From Magnetofaba australis IT-1 (lineage in GTDB: Bacteria > Pseudomonadota > Magnetococcia > Magnetococcales > Magnetococcaceae), in contig NZ_LVJN01000020.1 of NCBI RefSeq assembly GCF_002109495.1, positions 1,410,300 through 1,474,299 of the forward strand: a DNA stretch of 64,000 nt. Reading direction: 5' to 3'. The notes under the pieces are model-generated. The model did no database searches. It was not told the origin of the DNA and was given only the letters and a program-made list of their open reading frames with translations. Below, in pieces: positions 1-10,800 of the stretch. Position 1 is the stretch's first letter. Each line of letters begins with the position of its first letter. Position numbers and translations under genes: made by a program.

Positions 1-341
1 AAAAACGGGACTCTTCACGGTTCTGATGTTGACACTGCGCGCATTGCATGCAGGCGTCTCCTTGGCGCAACATGTTTTGTTTTGAGCCGAATATTGGGCT
101 GCGCAAGCGCACCGGTTGGCGCAAAATCAAGATGGTGAAAATCCTAATGGGCCATTCTACACCCCCATAATGAACGACGGAAGCCCTGAAAACAGACGTC
201 CTTTTTCCCGCTAAGGGTGGTGGGATGCGCCGCGCTCGCCTATGATTGGTGTTTCGTGGGGCGCGCAGCCGCGCCGCTATGATGTGAGTGGTCCGGCTGC
301 CAGGACATTGCCCGTTTCCGCCGTCGTTTCAGGAGGAGAGG
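1..341. other. Intergenic region upstream of the sucrose operon
   Basis: No convincing gene is seen in the first 341 bases. The stretch ends in a strong Shine-Dalgarno sequence (AGGAGGAGAGG, 331-341) directly before the fructokinase start. The operon promoter presumably lies here, but no -35/-10 pair stood out clearly enough to place it. Confidence 0.5.
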
Positions 342-1274
342 ATGTCACAGCTCACCGCGTTTCCCGGTCGGCCCGTGGTGTTTGGCGAAACCCTGTTTGA
401 CTGTTTTGAAGAGGGCCCGCCAGTACTGGGCGGCGCGCCGTTCAACGTCGCCTGGCACCTGCAGGGCTTCGGCCTGAAACCGCACATGATCACCCGGGTG
501 GGCGATGATGGCCTGGGGCGGCGCGTCACCGAGGCCATGACCGGTTGGGGCATGGACCTGACCGGCGTACAGGTGGATCCGGAAAAACCCACCGGTTCGG
601 TCAGCGTCACCCTGGTCGATGGCCAACCCAGCTACGTTATCAATCCCAATCAAGCCTACGACTTCATCAACTGGGCCGAGGCCGATCAGCGCTTGCGTCG
701 CTGTGAATCGCCCATGGCGGTGTTGATTCACGGCTCCCTGGCGCTGCGCGAATCGGTGTCGCGCCAGACCCTGTTCGGCATGCGCGTCAAGCGCAAGCCG
801 CGCCTGTTCGTGGATATCAATCTGCGCGACCCCTGGCACAACCCCGATGATGTGCGCCAGATGCTCGACGGCGCCCACGACGTCAAACTCAACGATCATG
901 AATTGGCCTATCTGCAGGGGTGCGACATCGATGACGAAGAGGAGTTGCTGGAGGCGGCGCGCGCCCTGCTGGAGCGCCACGGCAACCAGCGCATCGTGCT
1001 CACCCGCGGCGAGGCGGGCGCCATGATCATCAGCGTCAAGGAGGCGGCGCAGGCGCGCGCGGCGGCGGTGGATGTGGCCGATACGGTGGGGGCGGGGGAC
1101 GCCTTCTCCTCGGTGTGCGTCATTGGCCGCATTTTGGGGTGGCCCGACGCCGTGACGGTGCAACGGGCGGTGGATTTCGCCGCTGATATCTGTATTCAAC
1201 GCGGCGCCACGGCGCCGGATACGGCGCTGTATGCGCGCCATCTCGAGCAATGGGGTCACAACAACCCGCAGTAG
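342..1274 (+). CDS. PfkB-family carbohydrate kinase, probable fructokinase
   Basis: A 310-residue PfkB/ribokinase-fold sugar kinase. The N-terminal substrate motif LGGAPFNVAWHL lies near residues 27-38, and the C-terminal signature DTVGAGDAF (about 247-255) holds the anion hole and catalytic Asp. The ATG at 342 is chosen because AGGAGGAGAGG precedes it; the longer frame from 288 lacks such a site. It opens an operon with sucrose-phosphate synthase and sucrose synthase. Fructokinase fits that context because sucrose cleavage releases fructose, which would be returned as fructose-6-phosphate. Specificity for fructose rather than another sugar is inferred from neighbours. Confidence 0.85.
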   Translation: MSQLTAFPGRPVVFGETLFDCFEEGPPVLGGAPFNVAWHLQGFGLKPHMITRVGDDGLGRRVTEAMTGWGMDLTGVQVDPEKPTGSVSVTLVDGQPSYVINPNQAYDFINWAEADQRLRRCESPMAVLIHGSLALRESVSRQTLFGMRVKRKPRLFVDINLRDPWHNPDDVRQMLDGAHDVKLNDHELAYLQGCDIDDEEELLEAARALLERHGNQRIVLTRGEAGAMIISVKEAAQARAAAVDVADTVGAGDAFSSVCVIGRILGWPDAVTVQRAVDFAADICIQRGATAPDTALYARHLEQWGHNNPQ

Positions 1275-1290
1275 CGGGAGGAGAGTCGCC

Positions 1291-3510
1291 ATGGCAGGCG
1301 CTAAAGTCCGGCAGGATGATGATAAACTTTATATAGTTCTCATCAGCCCGCACGGGCTGATTCGCGGACATAATCTGGAGCTTGGACGCGACGCCGACAC
1401 CGGCGGGCAGACCAAGTATGTGTTGGAGCTGGCCCAGGCGCTGGGCCGCCACCCGCGCGTGGCGCGGGTGGACCTGATGACCCGTTTGATTCAGGACAGC
1501 CGGGTTGGGCCTGACTATGCCGTGGCTGAAGAGTCGGTGGGCGAGAATGTCTACATCGTGCGCCTGCCGTGCGGCCCGAAACGCTACCTGCGCAAAGAGA
1601 GTCTGTGGCAGTACCTGAGCCACTTTGCCGATAACGCCCTGCCGCACTTTCGCAAACTGGGCATGCTGCCCCATGTGGTGCACAGCCACTACGCCGACGC
1701 CGGTTATGTGGCCACCCGCATCACTCGCCACCTGGGGGTGCTGCATGTGCATACCGGCCACTCCCTGGGACGGGTGAAAAAGGCGCGGTTGCTGGAGAAG
1801 GGGCTCGACGAGCAGACCATCGAACAGCGTTACAGCATCGCCCGACGCATCGAGGAGGAGGAGATCACCCTCGGCAATGCGGGCATGGTGGTCACCAGCA
1901 CCAGCCAGGAGGTGACCGAGCAGTACGGCATGTATGAGAATCACCACACCAAACAGATGGTGGTGATCCCCCCTGGCGTCGACCTCACGCGCTTCTCCGT
2001 GCCCGAGACCTGGAGTAGTTTCCATCCGCCCATTCGCAACACCCTGCACCGCTTTCTGCACGATCCCAAAAAGCCCATGATCCTGGCGCTCTCCCGCGCC
2101 GACGAACGCAAGAACATCGCCACCCTGGTGCGCGCCTATGGCGAACATCCGCGTCTGCGCGAGCTGGCCAATCTGGTGGTGGTGGCGGGCAATCGCGACG
2201 ATATCGAAACCCTGGATAAGGGCGCCCGCGAAGTGCTGCGCTCGTTGCTGCTGATGATGGACCGCTATGACCTCTATGGCCACATGGCGCTGCCCAAGCA
2301 TCACCAGCCTGATGATGTGCCCGACTACTACCGCATGGTGACCAAAAAGCGCGGCGTGTTCGTCAATCCGGCCCTCACCGAACCGTTCGGTTTGACCCTG
2401 ATTGAGGCCGCAGCCTGTGGCGCGCCTATTCTCGCCACCCATGATGGCGGCCCTCGCGACATCATCGGCAACTGCAAGAACGGCAAGCTGTTTGATCCGC
2501 TGGACGCCGATGCGCTGGGGGCGCTGCTGGAAGAGGCGGTGACCGACCGCGCGCAGTGGCGGCGTTGGTCGAAAAATGGTCTGAAAGGGGTGCGCGAACA
2601 CTACACCTGGGACGGCCATGTGGCCACCTACCTCAAGGCGGTGGATAAACGCCTCAAGGAGATGGGCAAGCGCACCATCGTGCGCGCCATGGGCTCGCGG
2701 CGGAAGGTGGACAGCAGCCGTCTGCCCACCGTGGACCGCATCTTGCTGTGCGATATCGATAACACTCTGCTGGGTGACCGCACGGGGATGTGTACGCTGC
2801 TCAACCACTTGGCCGAAACCCGCAATGTCGGCTTCGGCGTGGCCACCGGGCGCACGCTCAAAAACACCGTCAAGATCCTCAAACAGTGGGGCGTGCCGCT
2901 GCCCGACTTCATGATCACTTCGGCGGGCAGCGAGATCCACTACCGGCACAAGTTGGTGGAGGATGAAACCTGGGCCAAGCACATCGACTATCGCTGGGAG
3001 CGCGATGAACTGCTGCATGCGCTGGGCGCGGTTCCTGGGCTCAAGCCGCAGCCCAAGGACCACCAGAATTCACGCAAAATCAGCTACTACATCGATGTGG
3101 AGAAAGCCCCCTCCGGGGAGGAGATTCAGAGCCTGCTGCGCTCGCGCGATCTGCACGCGCGGGTGATCGTCTCGCGTCAGCAGTTCCTCGATATCCTGCC
3201 CATCCGCGCCTCCAAGGGGTTGGCGCTGTCGCACTTGGCGCTGAAGTGGGGGGTGCCGTTGGATCGCGTGCTGGTGGCTGGGGACGCCGGGAACGACATC
3301 GAGATGCTGCAAGGCAACCAATTGGGCGTGGTGGTGGCCAACCACAGCCCGGAAGTGGCGTTCCTGCGCGGGCAGGAGCGTATCTACTTCGCCGAAGAGC
3401 CCTACGCCTGGGGCATCCTGGAAGGGATCAACCACTACCACTTCTTCGGCGACATCCAAATTCCTGACGCCACGGAGACCGACGCCGCAGAGGAGACCGC
3501 GCCATCATGA
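1291..3510 (+). CDS. Sucrose-phosphate synthase fused to sucrose-phosphate phosphatase
   Basis: A 739-residue two-domain enzyme expected to make sucrose-6-phosphate from UDP-glucose and fructose-6-phosphate and then dephosphorylate it. The N-terminal GT-B glycosyltransferase part (about 1-470) starts with the sucrose synthase/SPS motif DTGGQTKYV and has the nucleotide-sugar signature [16 protein letters not shown] near residue 362. The C-terminal HAD phosphatase part (about 480-730) has [10 protein letters not shown] near 485 and GDAGNDIEM near 663. The ATG at 1291 has GGGAGGAGAG upstream. It lies 16 bp after the kinase and overlaps the next gene by 4 bp (ATGA), so the three are probably co-translated. 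Sucrose is a common compatible solute, which is a plausible role. Confidence 0.92.
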   Translation: MAGAKVRQDDDKLYIVLISPHGLIRGHNLELGRDADTGGQTKYVLELAQALGRHPRVARVDLMTRLIQDSRVGPDYAVAEESVGENVYIVRLPCGPKRYLRKESLWQYLSHFADNALPHFRKLGMLPHVVHSHYADAGYVATRITRHLGVLHVHTGHSLGRVKKARLLEKGLDEQTIEQRYSIARRIEEEEITLGNAGMVVTSTSQEVTEQYGMYENHHTKQMVVIPPGVDLTRFSVPETWSSFHPPIRNTLHRFLHDPKKPMILALSRADERKNIATLVRAYGEHPRLRELANLVVVAGNRDDIETLDKGAREVLRSLLLMMDRYDLYGHMALPKHHQPDDVPDYYRMVTKKRGVFVNPALTEPFGLTLIEAAACGAPILATHDGGPRDIIGNCKNGKLFDPLDADALGALLEEAVTDRAQWRRWSKNGLKGVREHYTWDGHVATYLKAVDKRLKEMGKRTIVRAMGSRRKVDSSRLPTVDRILLCDIDNTLLGDRTGMCTLLNHLAETRNVGFGVATGRTLKNTVKILKQWGVPLPDFMITSAGSEIHYRHKLVEDETWAKHIDYRWERDELLHALGAVPGLKPQPKDHQNSRKISYYIDVEKAPSGEEIQSLLRSRDLHARVIVSRQQFLDILPIRASKGLALSHLALKWGVPLDRVLVAGDAGNDIEMLQGNQLGVVVANHSPEVAFLRGQERIYFAEEPYAWGILEGINHYHFFGDIQIPDATETDAAEETAPS

Positions 3511-5909
3511 GCATCGCCCAATGGGAACACAACGCCACGCAACACGCCGAACCCTTCTCCCAGTTCATTCGTTACTGCATCTCCCGCAATCACAAAGTGA
3601 TGCGACGGGATGCGTTGGAACAGGCGTTTGGGGAGTTTTTGGCGGAGCAGGCGTTGGCTCCCGAGGTCGAGCAGAGCGTGCGCTGTCTACTACATTGGGC
3701 GCAGGAAGCGGCGTTTGATGCGCGCAGAAGAGCCGCCGCCTTTGCCGTGCGCCCCCGGGTGGCGGCGTGGCGCTATCGCACCTTTCAACTGGCCAGCGCA
3801 GGCGGCGCGTTGAGTGAGATGACGCCGCAGGCCTACCTGCACTTCAAAGAGTCGCTGATCTCCGCTCCGGACACCGACCCTTCCGGCGTGCTGGAGTTGG
3901 ATTTTACCGCCTTTAACCCCTATGTGCACAAACCGGCGGGGGCGCACTCCATCGGTCGGGGGCACACCTTTATCGCCCGGCAGGTGGCCAGTCAGCTGTT
4001 CCTGGAGCCTGATCAGGGCGCGGCGCGACTGACCGAGTACTTGGCGCAGAAAACCGTGCGCGGTCAGCAGACTTTGACGCAACCGCAGTTGGACACACCC
4101 GAGGAGCTGCGTGAGGCGCTGCTGCGCGCCGATGGCGTATTGGTGAGCCACTCGGCGGATACGCAGTGGGCCGACGTGGCTGATTCGTTGCGCGCGCTGG
4201 GCTTTGAGGCGGGGTGGGGGCGCAGTGTGGCGCGCATTCGCGAGGCCATGGCGCTGCTGCTGGACCTGCTGGACGCGCCTTCGGCCACATCCATCGCCAA
4301 ATTCCTCGACCGCACCAATGTGATCACCGCCGTGGCGATTCTCTCGCCCCATGGCTATTTCGGCCAGGAGGGGGTGTTGGGCATGCCTGACACCGGCGGC
4401 CAAGTGGTCTATATCCTCGACCAGGTCAAGGCGCTGGAGAAGGAGATCAGCGAGCGTTTGTATAAGCAGGGGCTCGATATCGAGCCGCGCATCGTGGTGC
4501 TGACGCGCCTGATCCCCGAAGCGGGGGAGACCACCTGCAATCAACGCATCGAGCCCATTGAGGGGACGCAGGGAGCCGAAATTCTGCGCGTGCCGTTCCG
4601 TCACCCCAACGGCGATGTGGCGCAGCACTGGATTACCCGCTTTGCGGTGTGGCCATTCCTGGACCGCTTTGCGGTGGATGCCGAGAGCGAATTGGCGCAT
4701 CACCTCGGCTGTCAGCCGGAGTTGATTATTGGCAACTACTCCGACGGCAATCTGGTGGCCGCCATCATGGCCCAGCGCAGCGGCGCCACACTGGCCACCA
4801 TCGCCCACGCTCTGGAGAAGACAAAATACCTCAACGCTGACCTCTACTGGCGCGACCATGAGGAGAACTACCACTTCTCTTGCCAGTTCAGCGCCGACCT
4901 GCTGGCCATGAATCAGGCCGACTTCGTCATCTCCAGCACCTTTCAGGAGATCGCAGGCACCGATGTCAATGTCGGCCAATATGAGGCGCACCAGCACTTC
5001 ACCATGCCGGGACTCTATCGGGTGGTTGGCGGCATCGATGTGTTCGATCCGCGTTTCAATATCGTGCCGCCGGGCGCCGATGAAGACATCTACTTCCCCT
5101 ACACCGACGCCCAGCGGCGCATGCCGGAGTACCATGAGACCATCGAGGAGATGGTGTTTGGCGAGAGTCAACCGGGGCGGCGCGGCGCGTTACAGGATCG
5201 GGACAAGCCGATTCTGTTCACCATGGCGCGGCTGGACCACATCAAAAATCTCACCGGGCTGGCGCGCTGGTTTGGCGAGAGCGCGGAGCTGCGCGAGCGC
5301 GCCAATCTGTTCATCATCGGCGGCCATGTGGATGCGGCGGCCTCGGGCGATCGCGAGGAGCGCGATCAGATCCTGTTGATGCACCAGATCATGGACAACC
5401 ATCAACTGGATGGGCAGATGCGCTGGCTGCCCGCCAGCAAGGATCGGCGTTTGAATGGCGAACTCTATCGCTGGCTGGCCGACCGTCGCGCGGTGTTCGT
5501 GCAACCGGCGCTGTATGAGGCGTTCGGTTTGACCGTGGTGGAGGCCATGGGCTCGGGGCTGCCCACTTTCGCCACCCGTCATGGCGGACCGCGCGAGGTG
5601 ATCGAACACGATGTGTGCGGGTTCCATATCGATCCCAACGACGGCGTGGCGGCGGCGGCGTTGATGGCCAAATTCCTCAACGATTGCGCCGCCGACGGCG
5701 AGCATTGGAACGGCTACTCACAACGCGCCATGCAGCGGATTCAAAGCCGCTACGCCTGGCCGCTATATGCCGAGAAGCTGCTGTCGCTGGGCGCGCTCTA
5801 CGGCTTCAATAAGTGGCTGAACCGGGATCGCAGGCAGGCCTATGAGCGCTATCTGGAGATGTTTCACCGCCTGATGTTCCAACCGGCGGCCAAGCGCGTA
5901 AAGCGCTAA
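3507..5909 (+). CDS. Sucrose synthase
   Basis: An 800-residue protein, close to the usual length of sucrose synthases, which reversibly convert sucrose plus UDP (or ADP) to NDP-glucose plus fructose. An N-terminal regulatory region (about 1-265) precedes the GT-B core. The core begins with the [10 protein letters not shown] / [15 protein letters not shown] motifs (about 280-310) and carries [16 protein letters not shown] near residue 670. It overlaps the SPS-SPP stop by 4 bp. Synthesis and cleavage in one operon suggest a sucrose cycle linked to storage polymer or osmotic balance; that link is inferred. A bidirectional terminator follows. Confidence 0.93.
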   Translation: MSIAQWEHNATQHAEPFSQFIRYCISRNHKVMRRDALEQAFGEFLAEQALAPEVEQSVRCLLHWAQEAAFDARRRAAAFAVRPRVAAWRYRTFQLASAGGALSEMTPQAYLHFKESLISAPDTDPSGVLELDFTAFNPYVHKPAGAHSIGRGHTFIARQVASQLFLEPDQGAARLTEYLAQKTVRGQQTLTQPQLDTPEELREALLRADGVLVSHSADTQWADVADSLRALGFEAGWGRSVARIREAMALLLDLLDAPSATSIAKFLDRTNVITAVAILSPHGYFGQEGVLGMPDTGGQVVYILDQVKALEKEISERLYKQGLDIEPRIVVLTRLIPEAGETTCNQRIEPIEGTQGAEILRVPFRHPNGDVAQHWITRFAVWPFLDRFAVDAESELAHHLGCQPELIIGNYSDGNLVAAIMAQRSGATLATIAHALEKTKYLNADLYWRDHEENYHFSCQFSADLLAMNQADFVISSTFQEIAGTDVNVGQYEAHQHFTMPGLYRVVGGIDVFDPRFNIVPPGADEDIYFPYTDAQRRMPEYHETIEEMVFGESQPGRRGALQDRDKPILFTMARLDHIKNLTGLARWFGESAELRERANLFIIGGHVDAAASGDREERDQILLMHQIMDNHQLDGQMRWLPASKDRRLNGELYRWLADRRAVFVQPALYEAFGLTVVEAMGSGLPTFATRHGGPREVIEHDVCGFHIDPNDGVAAAALMAKFLNDCAADGEHWNGYSQRAMQRIQSRYAWPLYAEKLLSLGALYGFNKWLNRDRRQAYERYLEMFHRLMFQPAAKRVKR

Positions 5910-5934
5910 ACGGCTATTGCAGGGGTCGGATGCT

Positions 5935-5970
5935 TAAAAAAACGGGGAAGCGCATGCGCTTCCCCGTTTT
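5935..5970. terminator. Bidirectional rho-independent terminator
   Basis: A perfect 26-bp palindrome (5942-5967; arm ACGGGGAAGCGCA) is preceded by a run of A and followed by TTTT. It therefore works in both directions between the convergent sucrose synthase gene and the chemoreceptor gene. Confidence 0.9.
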
Positions 5971-6007
5971 GCATCTGTTTCGGCGCCATATCCGCCTTGC
6001 GCCGGGA

Positions 6008-8443
6008 TTAGTCGGAGAACTCCAGGAACAGCTTGTCGATGGCGTTGAACAGATTGACGCGCTCTTCGTTGAATCGACCCAGCGCGGATTTGGCTGCGGG
6101 CTCATCCTCATCGTCAATAGCCGACAGGCATTCGCGTAGAGTCTGCTGCATCGCTTTATAGTGCTGCTCGGCTTCGGCGAACTTGGGATACTCGCAGAGT
6201 TTTTCGACTCCGTCGCCACTCAGCCAGCCAAGCAAGTTGCCGTCGAGCACCATGTCCACTTGATCGGCTTGGCCCATCTCTTCCGCCATGCGACCTTCGA
6301 TGCGTTGACCGATCTGCCCCACGCTGGAGAGCAGCACGCTCTTAAGGGTGATGGCGCTGAACGGCTCGTCGCCCACAGTGAGCCCCTCCTGGGAGTCGCT
6401 CAGGTATTTGCTGGTGTCGGAGATGGTGTTGGTCAGGGTGCCCAAATACTCCACCGAACGACGTAGGTAGCCCGCCAGACGGAACGCCACCAGCATCTTC
6501 TCGGAGCCGCTGGCCTTCTCGGTCTGCTGCGCGAACTCGTTGACCGAGCGGATGAAGGCGTTGGCTTCGCCGGTTTGCCCGGAGACGCTCTCGGCCAGAG
6601 TCGCCAATCTCAGGGAGGAGTCAGCGATCTCCTGGGTGCCGGAGGCGGCTTCGGCGGCGGCGCGGGCCACCTCTTGCGCAGCGGAGTCCAGCTCCTTGGA
6701 GTTGCGCGTCACCGTGTCGGTGGCTTCAGTGACTCGTGTGACCGATTCGCCGATGGCCTTGGCGGTAATCGCCTGCTGATCCACGGCGCCGTTGATCTGA
6801 TCGCTCACTTCATTGATGCGCGCGATGCTGGCGCTGACCTCCTGGGTGATGGAGACCGCCACCTGAGTGTTGTTCTGAATCTCCAGAATACGGGTGGAGA
6901 TCATCTTGGTGGCGTCGGCGGTCTGGCTGGCCAGATCCTTCACCTCGTTGGCCACTACGGCAAAGCCTTTGCCCGCTTCGCCCGCGCCGGCGGCTTCGAT
7001 GGCGGCGTTGAGCGCCAGCATGTTGGTCTGGCTGGCGATGGCGTTGATGATGGCCACCACTTTACCGATCTCCTGCGCCGACTCGTTGAGCTGCTCCATC
7101 GCCTCATTGGTGCGCGCGGCGTGGGAGCCGGCGGCGTCGGAGACCTGGTTGGCCTGTTGCGCGTGGGCGCGGATGCTCTCCTGGGCGGCGTTCAGGGCGG
7201 TCATCGCTTGCGCCACCGAGTCCACCTCGGCGTAGACCTGTTCGATGCTGGCGTTGACCTGAGTGATGTTGGCGGTCATCTCCTCGGCGGCGGAAGCCAT
7301 GGTGTTGACGTTGCCGCTGGCCACCGAGGCGGCGTCGGCGATATTGGTGATATCCGTCGAGAGCGTCTGAATCTCTTCGGCCACGCTCTCGATGCGCGAG
7401 GTGGTCTGCGCCACCGACTCCTTCATCTGTCCCATGCCCTGGCCCAGGGTCTCGTTGTCTTTGGCCAGCACCTGGTTGATGTCATGGGACTGCTTGGCGT
7501 CCTGGGTGAGCATGTGCTGCACGTAGTTGAGCTGCGCCACGCAGATATCCAGCGTTTTTGACTGGATGCTGATCACCTCCACGCTCTCGGCCAAATTGTC
7601 GGTCATGCGGTTGACCTGGGCGGAGATATCATCCAGTTCGTCAAACTGCGTCGGGTCGGTCTTGTGGAGTTCGAGGCGGTTGGACAGGTCGCCGTCGGCC
7701 AACACGTGGATGGCGTTGTTGATGTGGTTGATGGGGCTGGTGATGGTGCGTTTGAGCAGTAGGCTCAGCATCAGCACGAACACCACGTTGGCGCCCACCA
7801 GCACCAACAGGGCCATGATCTTGGCCTTGTTGATCTGGTCATACACCTCATGCAGGGAGGTGGTCAGCTGGAACACGCCGCGGATGGGGTTGGGGTCGGC
7901 GTCGTGGCACTCGTTGCACGCCTCCTCCTTAATCACCGGCACAAAGTAGGTGATGATGCCCACGCCATCCGGGCCCTCTTCGATGGTATAGCCCTTTTTG
8001 GCGTCTTTGCCCTGTTTGAGTATCTGGTCAAAAATCGCTTTTTTGTCCGGGTCGAGCTCGACCGGCTTCTGCTCTTCAGGATCCAGCGGCGTAGTCTCGC
8101 CATCCTCGTCGAGAATGGGCTTACCGTCTTTGTCGCGCTCCACGGCAAAGGCTTCGGTGCCGTTTTTGCGCAGAACCATAAAGGTGGTCAGTCCGGGGAT
8201 TTTGCGTTTGAGCCGCTCCATGAAGTCATGCGCCATGTCGGAGCGACCGCTGAGCATGATCTTCTTCAGACCGATGTTGGCGGAGTTGCTGAAATTCTCC
8301 AGGTTGTGCTGGTACTGGGTATTGAGGCTGTTCTCCATGATGGCGATGATGACATTGCCCATGCCCAGAAGGCAGAGCGTTCCCATCACCCCGACTGCGA
8401 AGAGGATTTTTTTGCCGACGGATCTATGGAGAAAAGTGAGCAT
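6008..8443 (-). CDS. Methyl-accepting chemotaxis protein with a c-type haem motif in its sensor domain
   Basis: An 811-residue transmembrane chemoreceptor. The first helix (about residues 9-35) leads into a periplasmic domain of about 180 residues carrying CNECH at about 176-180, the CxxCH haem c attachment motif. A second membrane segment, a HAMP region and a standard signalling tip with [16 protein letters not shown] follow. About 190 residues lie beyond the signalling coiled coil. Their spacing (…[15 protein letters not shown]…) resembles a worn CZB zinc-binding domain. The start is taken at ATG 8443 (MLTFLHRS), just before the first helix; 8488 and 8491 are longer options. Haem sensors of this type can respond to redox state, oxygen or NO, but the ligand here is unknown. 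Confidence 0.9.
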   Translation of the reverse strand: MLTFLHRSVGKKILFAVGVMGTLCLLGMGNVIIAIMENSLNTQYQHNLENFSNSANIGLKKIMLSGRSDMAHDFMERLKRKIPGLTTFMVLRKNGTEAFAVERDKDGKPILDEDGETTPLDPEEQKPVELDPDKKAIFDQILKQGKDAKKGYTIEEGPDGVGIITYFVPVIKEEACNECHDADPNPIRGVFQLTTSLHEVYDQINKAKIMALLVLVGANVVFVLMLSLLLKRTITSPINHINNAIHVLADGDLSNRLELHKTDPTQFDELDDISAQVNRMTDNLAESVEVISIQSKTLDICVAQLNYVQHMLTQDAKQSHDINQVLAKDNETLGQGMGQMKESVAQTTSRIESVAEEIQTLSTDITNIADAASVASGNVNTMASAAEEMTANITQVNASIEQVYAEVDSVAQAMTALNAAQESIRAHAQQANQVSDAAGSHAARTNEAMEQLNESAQEIGKVVAIINAIASQTNMLALNAAIEAAGAGEAGKGFAVVANEVKDLASQTADATKMISTRILEIQNNTQVAVSITQEVSASIARINEVSDQINGAVDQQAITAKAIGESVTRVTEATDTVTRNSKELDSAAQEVARAAAEAASGTQEIADSSLRLATLAESVSGQTGEANAFIRSVNEFAQQTEKASGSEKMLVAFRLAGYLRRSVEYLGTLTNTISDTSKYLSDSQEGLTVGDEPFSAITLKSVLLSSVGQIGQRIEGRMAEEMGQADQVDMVLDGNLLGWLSGDGVEKLCEYPKFAEAEQHYKAMQQTLRECLSAIDDEDEPAAKSALGRFNEERVNLFNAIDKLFLEFSD

Positions 8444-8983
8444 GCTGATACGGTTCGGCCCTTCGTCGCGCAGTTGGCGCGGACGCATCAAAGGTTGATC
8501 AACGCAGTCGTGCGCGACCGGAAAACGCGCTATCGGCCCTCAACGTCAGAAACCATGACGTTTTGCTGCGATGCGCTGTAAGGGGAACGGCCAAATCTAC
8601 ACATTTTAGCAGGAGAAAACTACACATCCCTGCATAAGGAAATAGACATTTAACAACATAAACAAATTGTCACATAACTCCCGGCACGGTTTCAAGCATC
8701 ATGATGGTTTATTAGGTCATCCTAACCATTTCCGCCCCCGTTTCTTTGCAGGATTCGGCAGCTGGCGGCGCCCCCCCCCCCCTCGTGGGTTGGCTATTTG
8801 ACTGCAAATGCCGTACAATTTTTCCGGTCTAGGAGGCTCTCCTCAGTCAGCGGTGCGGTTTCGTCCCCGTATGCTGAGGGGATCTGTCTCTTTTCATCGT
8901 TGCGACACTGTTGAATGCGCGCGCCCAATCGCGCGCGCTGTGCCAACGGTATCCCCGGTTCAGGGCGGAGAGTGGGAGCGAGA
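8444..8983. other. Intergenic region between divergent sensory genes
   Basis: About 540 bp between two divergent signalling genes must hold both promoters. The middle (about 8590-8720) is AT-rich, and 8771-8782 is an uninterrupted run of 12 C. A small open frame across 8808-9059 has no family features and overlaps the response regulator gene, so it is not called. Confidence 0.5.
8771..8782 (+). repeat. Poly-C tract (C12)
   Basis: Twelve consecutive C residues sit about 200 bp upstream of the REC-REC-GGDEF start and about 330 bp upstream of the chemoreceptor start. Tracts of this length are prone to slippage in replication and also in sequencing. Confidence 0.85.
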
Positions 8984-10237
8984 ATGCTCAATATTCTTGT
9001 TGTGGAAGATAGCCAGGTACAGGCGGAGCTGCTCAAACGGCGCATCTTCTCCACGCTGAAATTTCAAGTCACTCACACCACCTCCTATGCGCAGACCCAG
9101 GAGTTGCTGGAGAAAGGCGATGTGGAGTTCTTCCTGGCTTTAAGCGACCTGGTGCTGCCCGACGCCAAAGATGGCGAAGTGGTGGACTTGGTGGTGGAGC
9201 ACGAGATCCCCTGTATCGTGTTTACATCGGTTTACAGCGATGACGTGCGCGAGCGCATGGAGACCAAGTCCATTGTTGACTATGTGGTCAAACAGGGCTC
9301 CAACGTCGATCTGGTGGTGGATCTGGTGGAGCGGGTGCATCGCAATCGCGACGTCAAGATTCTCATTGTGGATGACTCGCGCACCTCGCGGGCGGTGACG
9401 CGCAAAATGCTGGAGCTGTATCAGTTTCAGGTCATTGAAGCCTCCAATGGGTTGGAAGCCACGCGTATGTTGATGGATCATCCGGATACGCGTTTGGTGA
9501 TCACCGACTACATGATGCCGGAGATGGATGGCTTCGAACTGCTGTCGTGGATTCGCAACAGCATGGGCAAGAGCCGCAATGAGCTGTCGGTGATGGGGCT
9601 GTCGGCCTATGGCACCAATGCGCTTTCGGCCCGTTTCATCAAGAGCGGCGGCAATGACTTTCTGAGTAAACCATTCCTACGCGAAGAGTTGATGTGCCGG
9701 GTGGTGCAGGATGTGGAGCTGCTCGAGCATGTCGCCACCATTCAGGAGATGGCGCGATTGGACTTCCTCACCGGTCTGTCCAACCGTCGTCACTTCTTTG
9801 ATGTGGGCGAGAAACTCTTCTCCAACGCCAAGCGGGAGAACATCACCCTGGGGCTGGCGATGATGGATATCGACCACTTCAAGGGAGTGAATGACGGCTT
9901 TGGCCACTATGCGGGCGATCTGGTGCTCAAAATGATGGCCAAACAGATGGAGGAGTCGTTCCGCCAGACCGACGTGGTGGCGCGCATGGGCGGCGAAGAG
10001 TTCGCCATTCTGCTCTCCAACGCCTCGCCGGATCGCATCTATGAGACCTTTGAACGCTTCCGCAAACGTATTGAAGAGGCCACCACGCAGTTCGGCTCCC
10101 ACGCCATCCGCGTGACCGTGAGCATCGGCATCACCACCACCCTGCATGGGTCGCTGGAGGAGATGGTCAACGAAGCCGATAAGCGCCTCTATCACGCCAA
10201 GGAGACCGGGCGCAATCAGGTGGTCTTTGAATCATAA
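8984..10237 (+). CDS. Response regulator with two receiver domains and a GGDEF diguanylate cyclase domain
   Basis: A 417-residue PleD-like protein. The first receiver domain (about 1-120) begins MLNILVVEDS, but its usual phospho-Asp region reads LALSDLVLPDAKDGE. The second (about 125-245) has VDDS and the phosphoacceptor motif ITDYMMPEMDG near 180. The C-terminal GGDEF domain (about 255-417) keeps the active form MGGEEFAIL near 340, so cyclic di-GMP synthesis is expected. The ATG at 8984 follows GGGAGCGAGA; the longer frame from 8915 adds residues unrelated to a receiver domain. The gene is divergent from the chemoreceptor. The partner histidine kinase is not in the window. Confidence 0.92.
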   Translation: MLNILVVEDSQVQAELLKRRIFSTLKFQVTHTTSYAQTQELLEKGDVEFFLALSDLVLPDAKDGEVVDLVVEHEIPCIVFTSVYSDDVRERMETKSIVDYVVKQGSNVDLVVDLVERVHRNRDVKILIVDDSRTSRAVTRKMLELYQFQVIEASNGLEATRMLMDHPDTRLVITDYMMPEMDGFELLSWIRNSMGKSRNELSVMGLSAYGTNALSARFIKSGGNDFLSKPFLREELMCRVVQDVELLEHVATIQEMARLDFLTGLSNRRHFFDVGEKLFSNAKRENITLGLAMMDIDHFKGVNDGFGHYAGDLVLKMMAKQMEESFRQTDVVARMGGEEFAILLSNASPDRIYETFERFRKRIEEATTQFGSHAIRVTVSIGITTTLHGSLEEMVNEADKRLYHAKETGRNQVVFES

Positions 10238-10296
10238 AAATTGATTGCGCGCGCGGCGCGCCAGTTTGAGTTTTGATTCACATATGGGATGACAGA

Positions 10297-10800
10297 ATGA
10301 AGAAGACGCTGATTCTTTTGGCGGCGGTGTGCTGCTTTGTGCTGGGCATGCGGGATGGGCAAGCGGCCTTCATCGGCGAAAGCCTGGATTTTGACCTGCC
10401 CACTGAAATCGCCGACGCCGCCGAAGCGGGCAAGCGCGTGGTGGTGATGTTCCACTACAGCGGCTGCCCCTTCTGCAGCAAAATGCGCGCGCGGGTGTTC
10501 CCGGATCCCGCCGTGGACGCCTACTACAGCGACAAATTCGTGCTGCTGGAGAGCAATATCAAGGGCGACTTGGAGATCACCAGCCCCGATGGCAAAGGCA
10601 TGAGCGAAAAGGCCTGGGCCACTGAGTTGCGCATTCGCGCCACGCCGGTGATCATCTTCTTCGATACCGACGGCAAGCAGGCGCTGCGCATTACCGGCTA
10701 CTTCCCGCCGGAGCGCTTCATCGCCGCCGGACGCTACGTGCACTCGGGCGCCTATAAAGAGGGGATCTCCCTGGCGCGCTTCATGCGGGATGGCCGCTGA
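10297..10800 (+). CDS. Exported thioredoxin-fold protein (CPFC motif)
   Basis: A 167-residue protein with an N-terminal signal peptide (MKKTLILLAAVCCFVLGM…) and a thioredoxin-like domain carrying YSGCPFCSKM near residues 51-60 and a cis-proline region RATPVI near 113. It resembles the periplasmic SoxW/thioredoxin_2 group that reduces or holds protein disulfides outside the cytoplasm. Its stop overlaps the start of the TolC-like gene by one base (TGATG), so the two are almost certainly co-expressed. The client protein is unknown; nearby oxidase biogenesis genes make copper or cytochrome assembly a reasonable guess. Confidence 0.8.
   Translation: MKKTLILLAAVCCFVLGMRDGQAAFIGESLDFDLPTEIADAAEAGKRVVVMFHYSGCPFCSKMRARVFPDPAVDAYYSDKFVLLESNIKGDLEITSPDGKGMSEKAWATELRIRATPVIIFFDTDGKQALRITGYFPPERFIAAGRYVHSGAYKEGISLARFMRDGR

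Noticed and set aside
1120-3063. Long minus-strand frame opposite the sucrose-phosphate synthase gene
   Set aside because: High GC gives long antisense frames. The plus strand has strong family motifs, while the minus frame is rich in His, Gln and Arg without any family pattern. The same applies to the long antisense frames opposite sucrose synthase, CcoI, SulP, ccoN, ccoG, malic enzyme and the channel gene.
8808-9059. 83-residue frame in the chemoreceptor-response regulator gap
   Set aside because: It runs into the response regulator gene in another frame and has neither a ribosome site nor a recognisable motif.
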